Source: Collinsella sp. | GTDB taxonomy: Bacteria; Actinomycetota; Coriobacteriia; Coriobacteriales; Coriobacteriaceae | Length of the DNA: 46,658 nucleotides | Assembly: GCA_031295385.1 (NCBI GenBank) | Contig: JAUMOL010000019.1 | Coordinates: forward strand, 1-46,658 | Direction: 5' to 3' | Shown: positions 31,736 to 40,588 of the stretch, in pieces | How positions within the stretch are numbered: position 1 is the first letter of the stretch | How the letters are laid out: the number at the start of each line of letters is the position of its first letter | The notes under the pieces: generated by a model | Told to the model about the DNA's origin: nothing | The model's database searches: none | Seen by the model: the letters and a program-made list of their open reading frames with translations, nothing else | Program-made: the position numbers and the translations under genes

Positions 31736-34312
31736 ATGTGCGATTGCACAGATCATAAGGACGAGATCCCTGCCTACGACGCGCAGGCCATTGAGTCCAA
31801 GTGGATGAATGCCTGGGAGGACTCCGACCTCTTTGCCGTCGACACCGACGATAGTAAGCCCAAGAAGTACGTGCTCGAGATGTTCCCGTATCCGTCGGGC
31901 GACCTTCACATGGGCCATGCGCGCAACTACACCATCGGCGACGCCATGGCCCGTCAGGCCCGCATGCGCGGCTACGACGTGCTGCACCCCATCGGGTTCG
32001 ATGCCTTTGGCCTGCCCGCCGAGAATGCCGCCATCAAGCACAACACGCAGGCTGCCGCCTGGACGTATAAGAACATGGATCAGGCGCTTGCCACGATGAG
32101 GCGCATGGGTTTCTCCTACGATCTGGATCGCATGGTCAAGACCTGCAGCCCCGACTACTACCGTTGGGGCCAGTGGATCTTTGAGAAGATGTGGGAAAAG
32201 GGCCTGGTCTATCGCAAGAAGAACCCGGTCAACTGGTGCCCTACCTGCAAGACTGTTCTGGCCAACGAGCAGGTCACCGAGGGCAAGTGCTGGCGCTGCG
32301 GCACTGAGCCCGAGAAGCGCGACCTTGAGCAGTGGTACTTCAAGATCACCGAGTACTCCCAGGAGCTGCTTGACGACCTGGAGAAGCTCCCCGGCTGGCC
32401 CGAGCGCGTCAAGCAGATGCAGGCCAACTGGATCGGTCGCTCCGAGGGCGCCGAGGTCGACTTTACCCTGTGCGACAAGGATGGCGAGCCCATCGAGGGC
32501 GACGAGGGCAAGATCACTGTCTTCACTACGCGTGCCGATACCCTCTTTGGCGTCTCCTTCTTTGTCCTGGCTCCCGAGTACGCTCGTCTGCACGAGCTCG
32601 TCGAGGGCACGGAGTACGAGGAGGCTGTCACCAAGATCGTCGAGGACTCCAAGCATATTTCTGCCGTCGAGCGTGCCCAGGGCACCCTCGAGAAGCACGG
32701 TGCCTTTACCGGCCGCTACGTGGTGAACCCCGTCAACGGCGAGAAGGTCCCCGTGTGGGTTGCTGATTATGTCGTTGCCGACTACGGCACCGGCGCCGTC
32801 ATGGCCGTTCCCTGCGGCGACCAGCGCGACTTTGAGTTTGCCCGTAAGTACGACCTGCCGATCGTTCCGATCATCCTTGACGATGAAGATCGCGCTGCCG
32901 TCGAGGCCAGCGGCGAGACCATCGATACCTTCCATGCCGAGACCGTCGACTGGGATTGCGCCCACGCTGCCGAGGGCACGCTCGTCCAGTCCGGCAAGTA
33001 CACCGGCATGCGCGGCGGCAAGCACTCCGAGGGCGAGGCCGCCATCGTGGCCGACCTCGAGGCCATGGGCTGCGGCCGTCGCAAGGTCGAGTTCCGTCTG
33101 CGCGACTGGCTCATCAGCCGCCAGCGCTATTGGGGCAACCCCATCCCGGCCATCCATTGCGAGCACTGCGGCATCGTGCCCGTGCCCGAGGACCAGCTGC
33201 CGGTGACGCTGCCCGAGAACCTGGATCTGGGCGCCGGCGAGACCCTCGCCGAGTGCAAGGACTTCTACGAGACCACCTGCCCGGTCTGCGGCCGCCCGGC
33301 CAAGCGCGAGACCGATACCATGGACACCTTCACCTGCTCCAGCTGGTATTACCTGCGCTATACCGACCCGCACAACACCGAGCTGCCCTTCTCCCGCGAG
33401 GCGGCAGACCGTTGGATGCCTGTCGATAACTACATCGGTGGTATCGAGCACGCCATTTTGCACCTGCTCTACAGCCGCTTCTTTACCAAGGCGCTGCGCG
33501 ACCTGGGCCTGCTGAGCGTGGACGAGCCCTTTACCAACCTGCTGTGCCAGGGCATGGTCAAGGACGAGAACGGCGACACCATGTCCAAGTCCAAGGGCAA
33601 CGTCGTGCCCCCGAGCTCGGTCATCGAGCCCTACGGCGCTGACACCATGCGTCTGGCGATCCTGTTTATCGCCCCGCCCGAGAAGGACTTCGACTGGGAT
33701 CCCAAGGCCGTCGAGGGCGCCAACCGCTTTATCAAGCGCGCCTGGCGTATCGTATGGCAGCTCGTCCAGTCGGGTGACGCCGGCGTGGCCTTCGACAAGA
33801 CCATCCTCGACGAGGTTGCTATGAAGCTCTATCGCGAGCGTCACCGCACCATCGCCAAGTGCACCGAGGACTTCGACCGTGGCCAGTTCAACACCGCCAT
33901 CTCGGCCGTCATGGAGCTCGTCAACGCGGCGAGCGCCTACCTCAACGCCACCGAGGATGCCGACCGCGACAAGGCGCTGTGCTACGGCGTGGCCAAGGAC
34001 ATCGTGAGCGTCCTGGCGCCCATCTGCCCGTTCTGGGCCGACGAGCTGTGGCACGAGGCACTCGGCTGCGAGGGCAACGCCTACACCGCCGCCTGGCCCG
34101 AGTTCGACCTGGCCGAGTCCATCGAGGACACCGTGCAGATCGTCGTCCAGGTGCTCGGTAAGGTCCGTGGCCGCATCGACGTCGCCCGCGAAGCCTCCAA
34201 CGAGGAGATGCAGGCTGCCGCCGAGGAAGCCGTTGCCAAGTGGCTCGAGGGCAAGACGGTCGTCAAGGCCATCTGCGTGCCTGGCAAGCTGGTCAACCTG
34301 GTGGTCAAGTAA
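31736..34312 (+). CDS. leuS: Leucyl-tRNA synthetase
   Basis: An 858-residue class I synthetase that charges tRNA-Leu. HIGH appears as HMGH at 58-61 (PYPSGDLHMGHARNY) and KMSKS as MSKSK at 616-620. A zinc-type insert CPTCKTVLANEQVTEGKCWRCG follows near residue 160. The CP1 editing domain lies at about 220-415 (TTRADTLFGV), and the anticodon-binding domain and C-terminal domain complete the protein. Length is normal for bacteria. It stands alone, with a GGAG site before the ATG, a long hairpin upstream and a terminator downstream. Confidence 0.95.
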   Translation: MCDCTDHKDEIPAYDAQAIESKWMNAWEDSDLFAVDTDDSKPKKYVLEMFPYPSGDLHMGHARNYTIGDAMARQARMRGYDVLHPIGFDAFGLPAENAAIKHNTQAAAWTYKNMDQALATMRRMGFSYDLDRMVKTCSPDYYRWGQWIFEKMWEKGLVYRKKNPVNWCPTCKTVLANEQVTEGKCWRCGTEPEKRDLEQWYFKITEYSQELLDDLEKLPGWPERVKQMQANWIGRSEGAEVDFTLCDKDGEPIEGDEGKITVFTTRADTLFGVSFFVLAPEYARLHELVEGTEYEEAVTKIVEDSKHISAVERAQGTLEKHGAFTGRYVVNPVNGEKVPVWVADYVVADYGTGAVMAVPCGDQRDFEFARKYDLPIVPIILDDEDRAAVEASGETIDTFHAETVDWDCAHAAEGTLVQSGKYTGMRGGKHSEGEAAIVADLEAMGCGRRKVEFRLRDWLISRQRYWGNPIPAIHCEHCGIVPVPEDQLPVTLPENLDLGAGETLAECKDFYETTCPVCGRPAKRETDTMDTFTCSSWYYLRYTDPHNTELPFSREAADRWMPVDNYIGGIEHAILHLLYSRFFTKALRDLGLLSVDEPFTNLLCQGMVKDENGDTMSKSKGNVVPPSSVIEPYGADTMRLAILFIAPPEKDFDWDPKAVEGANRFIKRAWRIVWQLVQSGDAGVAFDKTILDEVAMKLYRERHRTIAKCTEDFDRGQFNTAISAVMELVNAASAYLNATEDADRDKALCYGVAKDIVSVLAPICPFWADELWHEALGCEGNAYTAAWPEFDLAESIEDTVQIVVQVLGKVRGRIDVAREASNEEMQAAAEEAVAKWLEGKTVVKAICVPGKLVNLVVK

Positions 34313-34341
34313 GCACTGCGCGCATAGTTGACATAAAAAGC

Positions 34342-34376
34342 GAGGGACGATTCCACAGGGAGTCGCCCCTCTTTTT
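34342..34376 (+). terminator. Terminator after leuS
   Basis: GAGGGACGA and TCGCCCCTC can pair imperfectly, followed by TTTTT. It separates leuS from the rimP operon promoter. Confidence 0.7.
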
Positions 34377-34461
34377 GGTTATGGATACTTGCGACAACAC
34401 CCAATTATCCATTTCTTGTGGAGAACCTGTGCTCACGCTGACCTGCGGGTTTGTGTTGTGG

Positions 34462-34490
34462 TTGCACGTTTGTGCAGGTATTGGTATAGT
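34462..34490 (+). promoter_or_regulatory. Promoter of the rimP-nusA-infB operon
   Basis: TTGCAC (34462-34467) and TATAGT (34485-34490) are spaced by exactly 17 bases. Transcription would start near 34497, giving a leader of about 70 bases that contains a terminator-like hairpin. Confidence 0.75.
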
Positions 34491-34518
34491 TTGCTTGCAA
34501 ATGAAGTTGTAATTGAAA

Positions 34519-34549
34519 GAAGTGGGGTTTCGGCTCCGCTTCTTTTTTG
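34519..34549 (+). terminator. Leader attenuator before rimP
   Basis: GAAGTGGGG (34519-34527) and CTCCGCTTC (34534-34542) pair over nine positions with two wobbles, with a TTTCGG loop, followed by TTTTTT. It lies between the promoter and the ribosome site, so it would stop most transcripts before rimP. The second gene of the operon is nusA, whose product modulates such hairpins, so feedback is plausible. Confidence 0.7.
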
Positions 34550-34568
34550 TATGGATGGAGGTGCCGCA

Positions 34569-35063
34569 ATGGTCAAGACCAAGACCGAGCAGGCGATTAT
34601 CGACGCGCTCGAGGCCGTCGCTCCCCAGCACGATGTCGACATTGTCGATGTGGAGCTCGTGGGTGCCACCAAGGCCCCCTGCGTGCGTGTGCGTATCGAG
34701 GGTGCCGAGGGCCAGAGCCTGTCGCTCAACGACGTCACGGCCAATACCAAGTGGGTCGGCGACGTGATCGAGGAGCTCGACCCCATCTCTTCGAGCTATA
34801 CGCTCGAGGTGTCGAGCCCGGGCATGGCGCGCCCGCTGCGCCGCCCGCGCGACTTTGCCCGCTTCGTGGGCGAGGACTGCGAGCTTACCTCCACCGCCAC
34901 CGAGGGCCGTCGCAAGTATACCGGCAAGATTGCCGCCGCGACCGAGACCGACGTGACCCTCGAGCTCGAGGACGGCGAGTCCATCACCCTCGATTTCTGT
35001 GATGTTAAAAAGTGCAAATTGAAGCCCACCTACGACTTCAAGCCCGCGAAGGAAGGAAAGTAA
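34569..35063 (+). CDS. rimP: Ribosome maturation factor RimP
   Basis: Start at the ATG at 34569, behind GGATGGAGG, giving 164 residues. The N-terminal domain contains DVDIVDVELVGATKAPCVRVRI and the YTLEVSSPGMARPLRRPRDF motif typical of RimP; the C-terminal SH3-like domain follows. RimP assists 30S subunit assembly. It is the first gene of the operon and, as usual, is followed one base later by nusA. Confidence 0.92.
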   Translation: MVKTKTEQAIIDALEAVAPQHDVDIVDVELVGATKAPCVRVRIEGAEGQSLSLNDVTANTKWVGDVIEELDPISSSYTLEVSSPGMARPLRRPRDFARFVGEDCELTSTATEGRRKYTGKIAAATETDVTLELEDGESITLDFCDVKKCKLKPTYDFKPAKEGK

Positions 35064-35064
35064 C

Positions 35065-36312
35065 ATGGCAGCATCCGACATGATGTCCGCCCTGATGGAG
35101 CTTTGCCAGGATAAGCACATCGACCAGCTCTATCTGATCGACCGCCTGGAGCAGTCGCTCGCCAAGAGCTATGCCGAGATCCTGCATCTTGAGTGGGGCG
35201 CCAAGGTGACCATCGACCGCACCACCGGTAAGATTTACGTTTACCGCCTGGAGCCGATCGATGATTCCATGGACGAGGAGGGCAACTTCACCGAGTTCGA
35301 GGAGATCGACGTCACCCCCAAGAACACGAGCCGCATCGCCGCCCAGCACGCCAAGGCCGAGATCAACGCCATCGTTCGCAACTCCGCCCGCGAGCAGATC
35401 TACGAGGAGTTCTCCGGCCGCATCGGTGACCTCATCAGCGGTACCGTACTGCAGTCCACGCCCGACTTCACCATCGTCAAGATCCGCGATGGCGTCGAGG
35501 CCGAGCTGCCGCATTTCGACCAGCGCCGTTACGAGAACGAGCGCAACGAGCGTCCGATGGGCGAGCGCTATCTGCATAACCAGCACATCAAGGCCGTGAT
35601 CATCGACGTCCGCGACCCCAACTCCAACCTGCAGCCGGTTCGCGGCGAGCACAGCCGTCCGCCGATTGTCATCTCCCGCACCCACCCCGAGCTCATGCGT
35701 CGTCTGTTTGAGCAGGAGGTGCCCGAGATCTATGAGGGCACCGTCCAGATCAAGTCGATCGCCCGCGAGCCCGGCCAGCGCTCCAAGGTCGCCGTCCACT
35801 CGCTCGACGACCGCCTGGATCCCGTGGGCGCCTGCGTCGGCCCCAAGGGCAGCCGCGTTCGCGCCGTCGTGGGCGAGCTCCGTGGCGAGCGCGTCGACGT
35901 CATCCTGTGGGATGCCGACCCGGCCGTCTATGTCGCCAACGCCCTGTCGCCTGCTAAGGTCACCCGCGTCCTCATCGACGAGGAGAAGGCCTACGCCGGC
36001 GTCATCGTGCCCGACGACCAGCTGTCCCTCGCCATCGGCAAGGAGGGCCAGAACGCCCGCCTCGCTGCTCGCCTGACCGGCTGGCACATCGACATCAAGT
36101 CCGAGACCCTTGCCGCCGACATCCTCAAGAACGTCCCGGTTCACGAGGAGCCCGCTGCCGACCTGATCGGTGACGAGGAAGACGACGACGTTCGTCGCTG
36201 CGAGTACGTGTCCGAGGACGGCGTCCAGTGCCGCAACCAGGCCCGTCCCGGCTCCCGTTTCTGCGGTGTCCACGACACCGACGCCTTCGATGATGCGGAG
36301 GACCTGATCTAG
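35065..36312 (+). CDS. nusA: Transcription factor NusA with Cys-rich tail
   Basis: A 415-residue NusA: N-terminal RNA polymerase-binding domain (1-130), S1 domain (about 135-200) and two KH domains (about 200-345, including VGACVGPKGSRVRAVVGEL and LAIGKEGQNARLAARLTGW). It controls pausing, termination and antitermination. The last 45 residues are unusual: an acidic linker and then a CEYVSEDGVQC motif followed by RFCGVHD, that is Cys-x7-Cys-x10-Cys-x2-His, a probable zinc site. The ylxR gene that usually follows nusA is not found in the 91 bases before infB. Confidence 0.93.
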   Translation: MAASDMMSALMELCQDKHIDQLYLIDRLEQSLAKSYAEILHLEWGAKVTIDRTTGKIYVYRLEPIDDSMDEEGNFTEFEEIDVTPKNTSRIAAQHAKAEINAIVRNSAREQIYEEFSGRIGDLISGTVLQSTPDFTIVKIRDGVEAELPHFDQRRYENERNERPMGERYLHNQHIKAVIIDVRDPNSNLQPVRGEHSRPPIVISRTHPELMRRLFEQEVPEIYEGTVQIKSIAREPGQRSKVAVHSLDDRLDPVGACVGPKGSRVRAVVGELRGERVDVILWDADPAVYVANALSPAKVTRVLIDEEKAYAGVIVPDDQLSLAIGKEGQNARLAARLTGWHIDIKSETLAADILKNVPVHEEPAADLIGDEEDDDVRRCEYVSEDGVQCRNQARPGSRFCGVHDTDAFDDAEDLI

Positions 36313-36367
36313 CGCGCGGTCGCGCCGGGCGGGTCCCGGCGCATCTCCCACGCTCGTTCAGTCTCTA

Positions 36368-36382
36368 GGCACCCTAGGTGCC
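36368..36382. repeat. Small hairpin between nusA and infB
   Basis: GGCACC and GGTGCC flank CTA. It lies 21 bases before infB; without a T-run it is more likely an RNA processing or stabilising structure than a terminator. Confidence 0.4.
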
Positions 36383-36403
36383 AGAAAGGGTAGGTGAAGT
36401 CAT

Positions 36404-39115
36404 ATGGCAAAAGTCCGTGTGTCCACCCTGGCCAAAGAGTTCGGCATGACCTCCAAGGAACTGATGGGTCATCTCGCCGAAATGAAGATTCCCGCTAAGT
36501 CCGCTTCCTCCGCCCTGGAGGACGCCTACGTCGCCATGGTCCGCAAGCAGCTCGCCCCGGTGATCGAGGCCCGTGCCCAGGAAGTCGAGGCCGCCAAGCA
36601 GGCCGAGGAGGAGGCAGCCGCCGCCGAGGAGGCAGCGCGCGCTGCCGAGGCCGAGCGCGAGCGCATCGCCGCCGAGAAGGCACGCGAGGAGGAGCGCCGC
36701 CAGTTCGCCGCCGCCCAGGCTGCCGAGGAGGCCGCCCGCGCCGAGGCCGAGGCCAAGAAGAAGGCCGAGCAGGAGCGCCTTGCCCGCGAGAAGGAGGAGG
36801 CTGCCCGCGAGGCCCAGCGCCGCGCCGTTCCCGCTTCCGACTCCGGTTCGCGCTTCCGTTCGCTGCTCGACCAGATCGCCGCACAGGAGACCGTGCTCAA
36901 GGAGAAGAAGGACGCCGAGAACAAGGCCAAGGCCGAGCGCTCCTCCGAGCGCGGTAACCGTCGCGGCAATAACGACCGTCGCGGTGGCCGTCGTAATGAC
37001 CGCAACGCCGCCGATAACAATTCCGAGCGCAACGCCTCCGAGAGCCGTCCGCACAGCCATCGCACCAACGCCAGCAATAACATCGCTGCCGGCATGGACT
37101 TCCCCAACCCCGATAAGCAGGGCAAGGGCAAGAAGCGCAAGGGTGGTCACAACAACGAAGAGGACCACTACAGCCGCATGGCTCGCGAGGCCGAGGAGTA
37201 CAGTCGCGAGAAGGTGCTCGAGGAGGCCCGCGCCGCCGTCGAGGAGGCCTCTCGCGAGTCCACCGGTCGCCGCAAGAAGCGCAAGGAGAAGCGCGAGCGC
37301 GAGGCTGCAAAGGCTCAGGAAGAGCGCAAGATAGAGGAGGCATTGGCCCAGGGCGTGAACCCCGAGGAGCTCGATGCCATCAAGGTCTCCCAGGGCGTTA
37401 CGGTCCAGGAGCTCGCCGAGGCGCTCGATGTTCCGGCTAACGACATCATCAAGCGCCTGTTCCTGCTGGGCACGCCGCTCACCATGACGCAGTCCATGTC
37501 CGACGACCTCGTCGAGCTCGTTGCCGACGACCTGGGCCGTCAGATCAAGATCATCACCCCCGAGGAGGAGAACACCTTCTCGTTCTACGACGATCCCGCC
37601 GACCTTAAGCCGCGCGCCCCGGTCGTCACCGTCATGGGTCACGTCGACCACGGCAAGACGAGCCTGCTCGACGCCATCCGTCACACCGGCGTCGCTGCCG
37701 GCGAGGCGGGCGGCATCACGCAGGCCATCGGCGCTTCGCAGGTCATGATCAACGGCCGCAAGATCACCTTCATCGATACCCCCGGTCACGCCACCTTTAC
37801 GGCCATGCGTGCCCGCGGCGCCAAGGTGACCGATATCGTCATCCTGATCGTGGCCGCCGATGACGGCGTCATGCCCCAGACCATCGAGTCGATCAACCAC
37901 GCCAAGGCCGCCGGCGTTCCCATCGTCGTCGCCGTCAACAAGATCGATAAGCCGGGTGCCAACCCCGACCGCGTGCGCCAGGAGCTCACCGAGTACGGCA
38001 TCATCCCCGAGGAGTGGGGCGGACAGAACATGTTCGTCAACATCTCGGCCAAGCAGAAGATCGGTATCGACGACCTGCTCGAGACCGTGCTGCTCCAGGC
38101 CGACGTGCTCGAGCTCAAGGCCAACCCCGACACCTTTGCCTCCGGTAACGTCCTCGAGGCCAAGCTCGACAAGGGCCGCGGTTCGGTTGCCACGGTGCTC
38201 GTGACCCGCGGTACCCTGCACGTGGGTGACACGCTGGTTGCAGGCCTCACCTATGGCCGTGTCCGTGCCATGCTCGACCCCAAGGGCCACGCCGTTACCG
38301 AGGCCGGTCCCTCCGACGCCGTCGAGATCCTGGGCCTGCAGTCCGTCCCCAACGCCGGCGATGAGTTCCGCGTGTTCGAGGACGAGCGCGAGGCACGTGC
38401 GCTGGCCGACGAGCGTTCGCTCAAGGCCCGTATCGAGGAGCAGAGCCGCGTGAAACACGTGACGCTCGAGAACCTCTTCGAGACCATCGCCGACGCCGAG
38501 GTCAAGGAGCTCAACCTGATCATCAAGGCCGACGTCCAGGGCTCCATCGAGGCCCTTCAGGACTCCCTCGACAAGATGGATCAGTCCGAGGTGCGCATCA
38601 ACACGATTCACTCCGCGGTCGGCGCCATCAACGAGACCGACGTCGTCCTGGCCGACGCCTCCAACGCCATCATCATCGGCTTTGGTGTGCGTCCCGACGG
38701 CAAGGCCCGCTCCGCCGCCGAGCGCGAAGGCGTCGAGATCCGTTGCTACGACGTCATCTACAAGTGCCTCGAGGAGCTCGACGCTGCCCGCATCGGCATG
38801 CTCAAGCCCACCGAGGTCGAGGTCTCCACGGGTTCCGCGACCGTCCTGGACACCTTCAAGGTGCCCAAAGTCGGTATCGCCGCCGGTGTCCGCGTCGAAG
38901 AGGGCGAGATCGCCGCGACCGATTCCGTGCGCCTGGTGCGCGACGGCATCGTAGTCTTCAACGGTAACATTGCCTCGATGCGCCACTACAAGGACGAGGC
39001 CAAGAGCCTCAAGAGCGGCTCCGAGGGCGGCATTGGCCTGGAGAACTTCCAGGACATCAAGCCTGGAGACACCATTGAGGGCTACCGCATCGACCAGGTT
39101 GCCCGTACCGAGTAG
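36404..39115 (+). CDS. infB: Translation initiation factor IF-2
   Basis: A 903-residue IF-2. An IF2_N module (1-55) precedes a long charged, Ala/Glu/Arg-rich helical region (about 60-320), and a second IF2_N-like segment lies near 320-370. The GTPase domain has G1 GHVDHGKTS starting at Gly412, then DTPGHATF and NKIDKPG; domains II-IV follow. IF-2 brings formyl-Met-tRNA to the 30S subunit and promotes subunit joining. The long low-complexity region is common in Actinobacteria. A GGGTAGGTGAAG ribosome site precedes the ATG. Confidence 0.95.
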   Translation: MAKVRVSTLAKEFGMTSKELMGHLAEMKIPAKSASSALEDAYVAMVRKQLAPVIEARAQEVEAAKQAEEEAAAAEEAARAAEAERERIAAEKAREEERRQFAAAQAAEEAARAEAEAKKKAEQERLAREKEEAAREAQRRAVPASDSGSRFRSLLDQIAAQETVLKEKKDAENKAKAERSSERGNRRGNNDRRGGRRNDRNAADNNSERNASESRPHSHRTNASNNIAAGMDFPNPDKQGKGKKRKGGHNNEEDHYSRMAREAEEYSREKVLEEARAAVEEASRESTGRRKKRKEKREREAAKAQEERKIEEALAQGVNPEELDAIKVSQGVTVQELAEALDVPANDIIKRLFLLGTPLTMTQSMSDDLVELVADDLGRQIKIITPEEENTFSFYDDPADLKPRAPVVTVMGHVDHGKTSLLDAIRHTGVAAGEAGGITQAIGASQVMINGRKITFIDTPGHATFTAMRARGAKVTDIVILIVAADDGVMPQTIESINHAKAAGVPIVVAVNKIDKPGANPDRVRQELTEYGIIPEEWGGQNMFVNISAKQKIGIDDLLETVLLQADVLELKANPDTFASGNVLEAKLDKGRGSVATVLVTRGTLHVGDTLVAGLTYGRVRAMLDPKGHAVTEAGPSDAVEILGLQSVPNAGDEFRVFEDEREARALADERSLKARIEEQSRVKHVTLENLFETIADAEVKELNLIIKADVQGSIEALQDSLDKMDQSEVRINTIHSAVGAINETDVVLADASNAIIIGFGVRPDGKARSAAEREGVEIRCYDVIYKCLEELDAARIGMLKPTEVEVSTGSATVLDTFKVPKVGIAAGVRVEEGEIAATDSVRLVRDGIVVFNGNIASMRHYKDEAKSLKSGSEGGIGLENFQDIKPGDTIEGYRIDQVARTE

Positions 39116-39126
39116 GGGGTAGCGCT

Positions 39127-39537
39127 ATGAAGCAAACGCAGGCAACCCGCCGTCTGGGCGAGCAGCTTCGCGAGAAGCTCGGTTATATCCTGCTCTTTGA
39201 GGTTTCCGATCCGCGCCTCGACCTGGTCACCCTGACCGCGGTCGAGGTCGCGGTGGACCGTTCGTTCGCGCGCGTGTACGTTTCGTGCGATGCGAGCCGC
39301 TACGACGAGGTCATGGAGGCGCTCGCCAGCGCCAAGGGCCGCATCCGTAGCCTGTTGGCCCGCTCGCTCGATTGGCGTGTTACGCCCGAGCTCGATTTTC
39401 GCATCGATCGCTCGACCGATGAGGCCGAGCGCATCACGCACGCGCTGGAAAACGTTCCCGCCACGCTTGCGATCGAAAAGGACGAGGACGGCTATCCAAT
39501 AGCGGATGCCGCCCAGGAGGCAGCTTTAGATGAGTAA
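39127..39537 (+). CDS. rbfA: Ribosome-binding factor A
   Basis: A 136-residue KH-fold protein needed for maturation of the 16S rRNA 5' end. Motifs: ATRRLGEQLREKLGYIL at the start, DPRLDLVTLTAVEVAVD, and RTPEL-type TPELDFRIDRSTDEAERI at the end. It starts eleven bases after the infB stop, behind GGGGGTAGCG, and its end overlaps nrnA by eight bases, so the genes are translationally coupled. Confidence 0.9.
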   Translation: MKQTQATRRLGEQLREKLGYILLFEVSDPRLDLVTLTAVEVAVDRSFARVYVSCDASRYDEVMEALASAKGRIRSLLARSLDWRVTPELDFRIDRSTDEAERITHALENVPATLAIEKDEDGYPIADAAQEAALDE

Positions 39538-40573
39538 TTCCGCCGACCTCACATCGTGCGAGTCTGCAGATATTCAGCGACACATCCTCGAGCTCATCGA
39601 GGGTGCGTCCTCCATTGCGATTTCGGGACATACGTCTCCCGATGGCGACGCCCTGGGCTCCGTACTGGGCCTGGGCCTCTCGCTTATGAAGTTCTATCCC
39701 AACAAGGACATTGCCCTGCTGCTTGCAGACGATGATCCGGTTCCGCGCATCTACCGCTTTATGGAGGGCGCCGACCGCCTGATGCCCGCATCTGCGTATG
39801 CCGGCAATCCGGACCTGTTTATCTCGGTGGACGTGCCGGTCGTCGAGCGTCTGAACAACTCCGCCGAGGTGCTCCGCCGCTCGTCGCATGTGGTGTGCTT
39901 CGATCACCATCCGGCGCGCGAGGAATTTGCCGAGCTGAGCCTGAGGTGCGTCGACGCCGCGGCCTGCGCCATGATCATCGACCGCTTTTTGGATAATTGT
40001 GGCATTGTGGCGCGCGATAGTGTCGCGACCTGCCTGCTGTGCGGCCTAGTGACCGATACCGGTCGTTTTCAGTACCAAAACGCCGATGCCGCTGCGTTCC
40101 ATGCCGCCTCGCGCCTGGTCGCGCACGGTGCCGATCCGGTGCGCGTTGCGCTCGAGGTCTACCAGAGCATGCGCTTAGAGTTCTTGCATCTCAAGTCCAT
40201 CGTTATGGGCCGCATCAAGACGGTGGCGCATGGTCGCGTGGCATATAGTTATGCGTACCAGAGCGATCTCGAGGCCTGCGGCGTCACTTCGGACGAGTGC
40301 GACGGCCTGGTCGATGTGGTGCGTTCGGTGATGGGTGTGGAGGTCTGCCTGTTCCTGAAGGGCATTGAGGGCGATACCAAGGTACGCGGCAACCTGCGCT
40401 CCAAGGGCGACCTCAATGTTTCCGAGATCGCCGCTGCTTTTGGCGGTGGCGGGCATCCCGCGGCCGCCGGTTTCTCTAACAACGGAACGATTCTCGAGAC
40501 GCTCACCGCGGCACTCCCCATGCTGGCCGAGCTGGTAGGGGAGGATCCCGCTTCGGTGACCGTCGAGCTCTAA
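39530..40573 (+). CDS. nrnA: DHH-family nanoRNase/pAp phosphatase
   Basis: A 347-residue DHH/DHHA1 protein. The metal motifs are visible as HTSPDGDALGS (about 39-49), the Asp of LFISVDVP and FDHHPAREE, and the DHHA1 domain ends with the GGGGHPAAAGF motif. NrnA degrades 2-5 nucleotide RNAs and dephosphorylates 3'-phosphoadenosine 5'-phosphate. In Gram-positives without Orn it can also clear pGpG, the breakdown product of c-di-GMP, which may matter here because PelD keeps a c-di-GMP site. Its place between rbfA and truB is typical. Confidence 0.88.
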   Translation: MSNSADLTSCESADIQRHILELIEGASSIAISGHTSPDGDALGSVLGLGLSLMKFYPNKDIALLLADDDPVPRIYRFMEGADRLMPASAYAGNPDLFISVDVPVVERLNNSAEVLRRSSHVVCFDHHPAREEFAELSLRCVDAAACAMIIDRFLDNCGIVARDSVATCLLCGLVTDTGRFQYQNADAAAFHAASRLVAHGADPVRVALEVYQSMRLEFLHLKSIVMGRIKTVAHGRVAYSYAYQSDLEACGVTSDECDGLVDVVRSVMGVEVCLFLKGIEGDTKVRGNLRSKGDLNVSEIAAAFGGGGHPAAAGFSNNGTILETLTAALPMLAELVGEDPASVTVEL

Positions 40574-40588
40574 CATTTTGGATGGTAC

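Noticed and set aside
31619..34054. An 811-codon frame antisense to leuS
   Set aside because: A shadow of a strongly biased GC-rich gene; its text is repetitive and unlike any family.
36374..38986. An 870-codon frame antisense to infB
   Set aside because: Low-complexity Gly/Leu/Asp text produced by the complement of infB codons.
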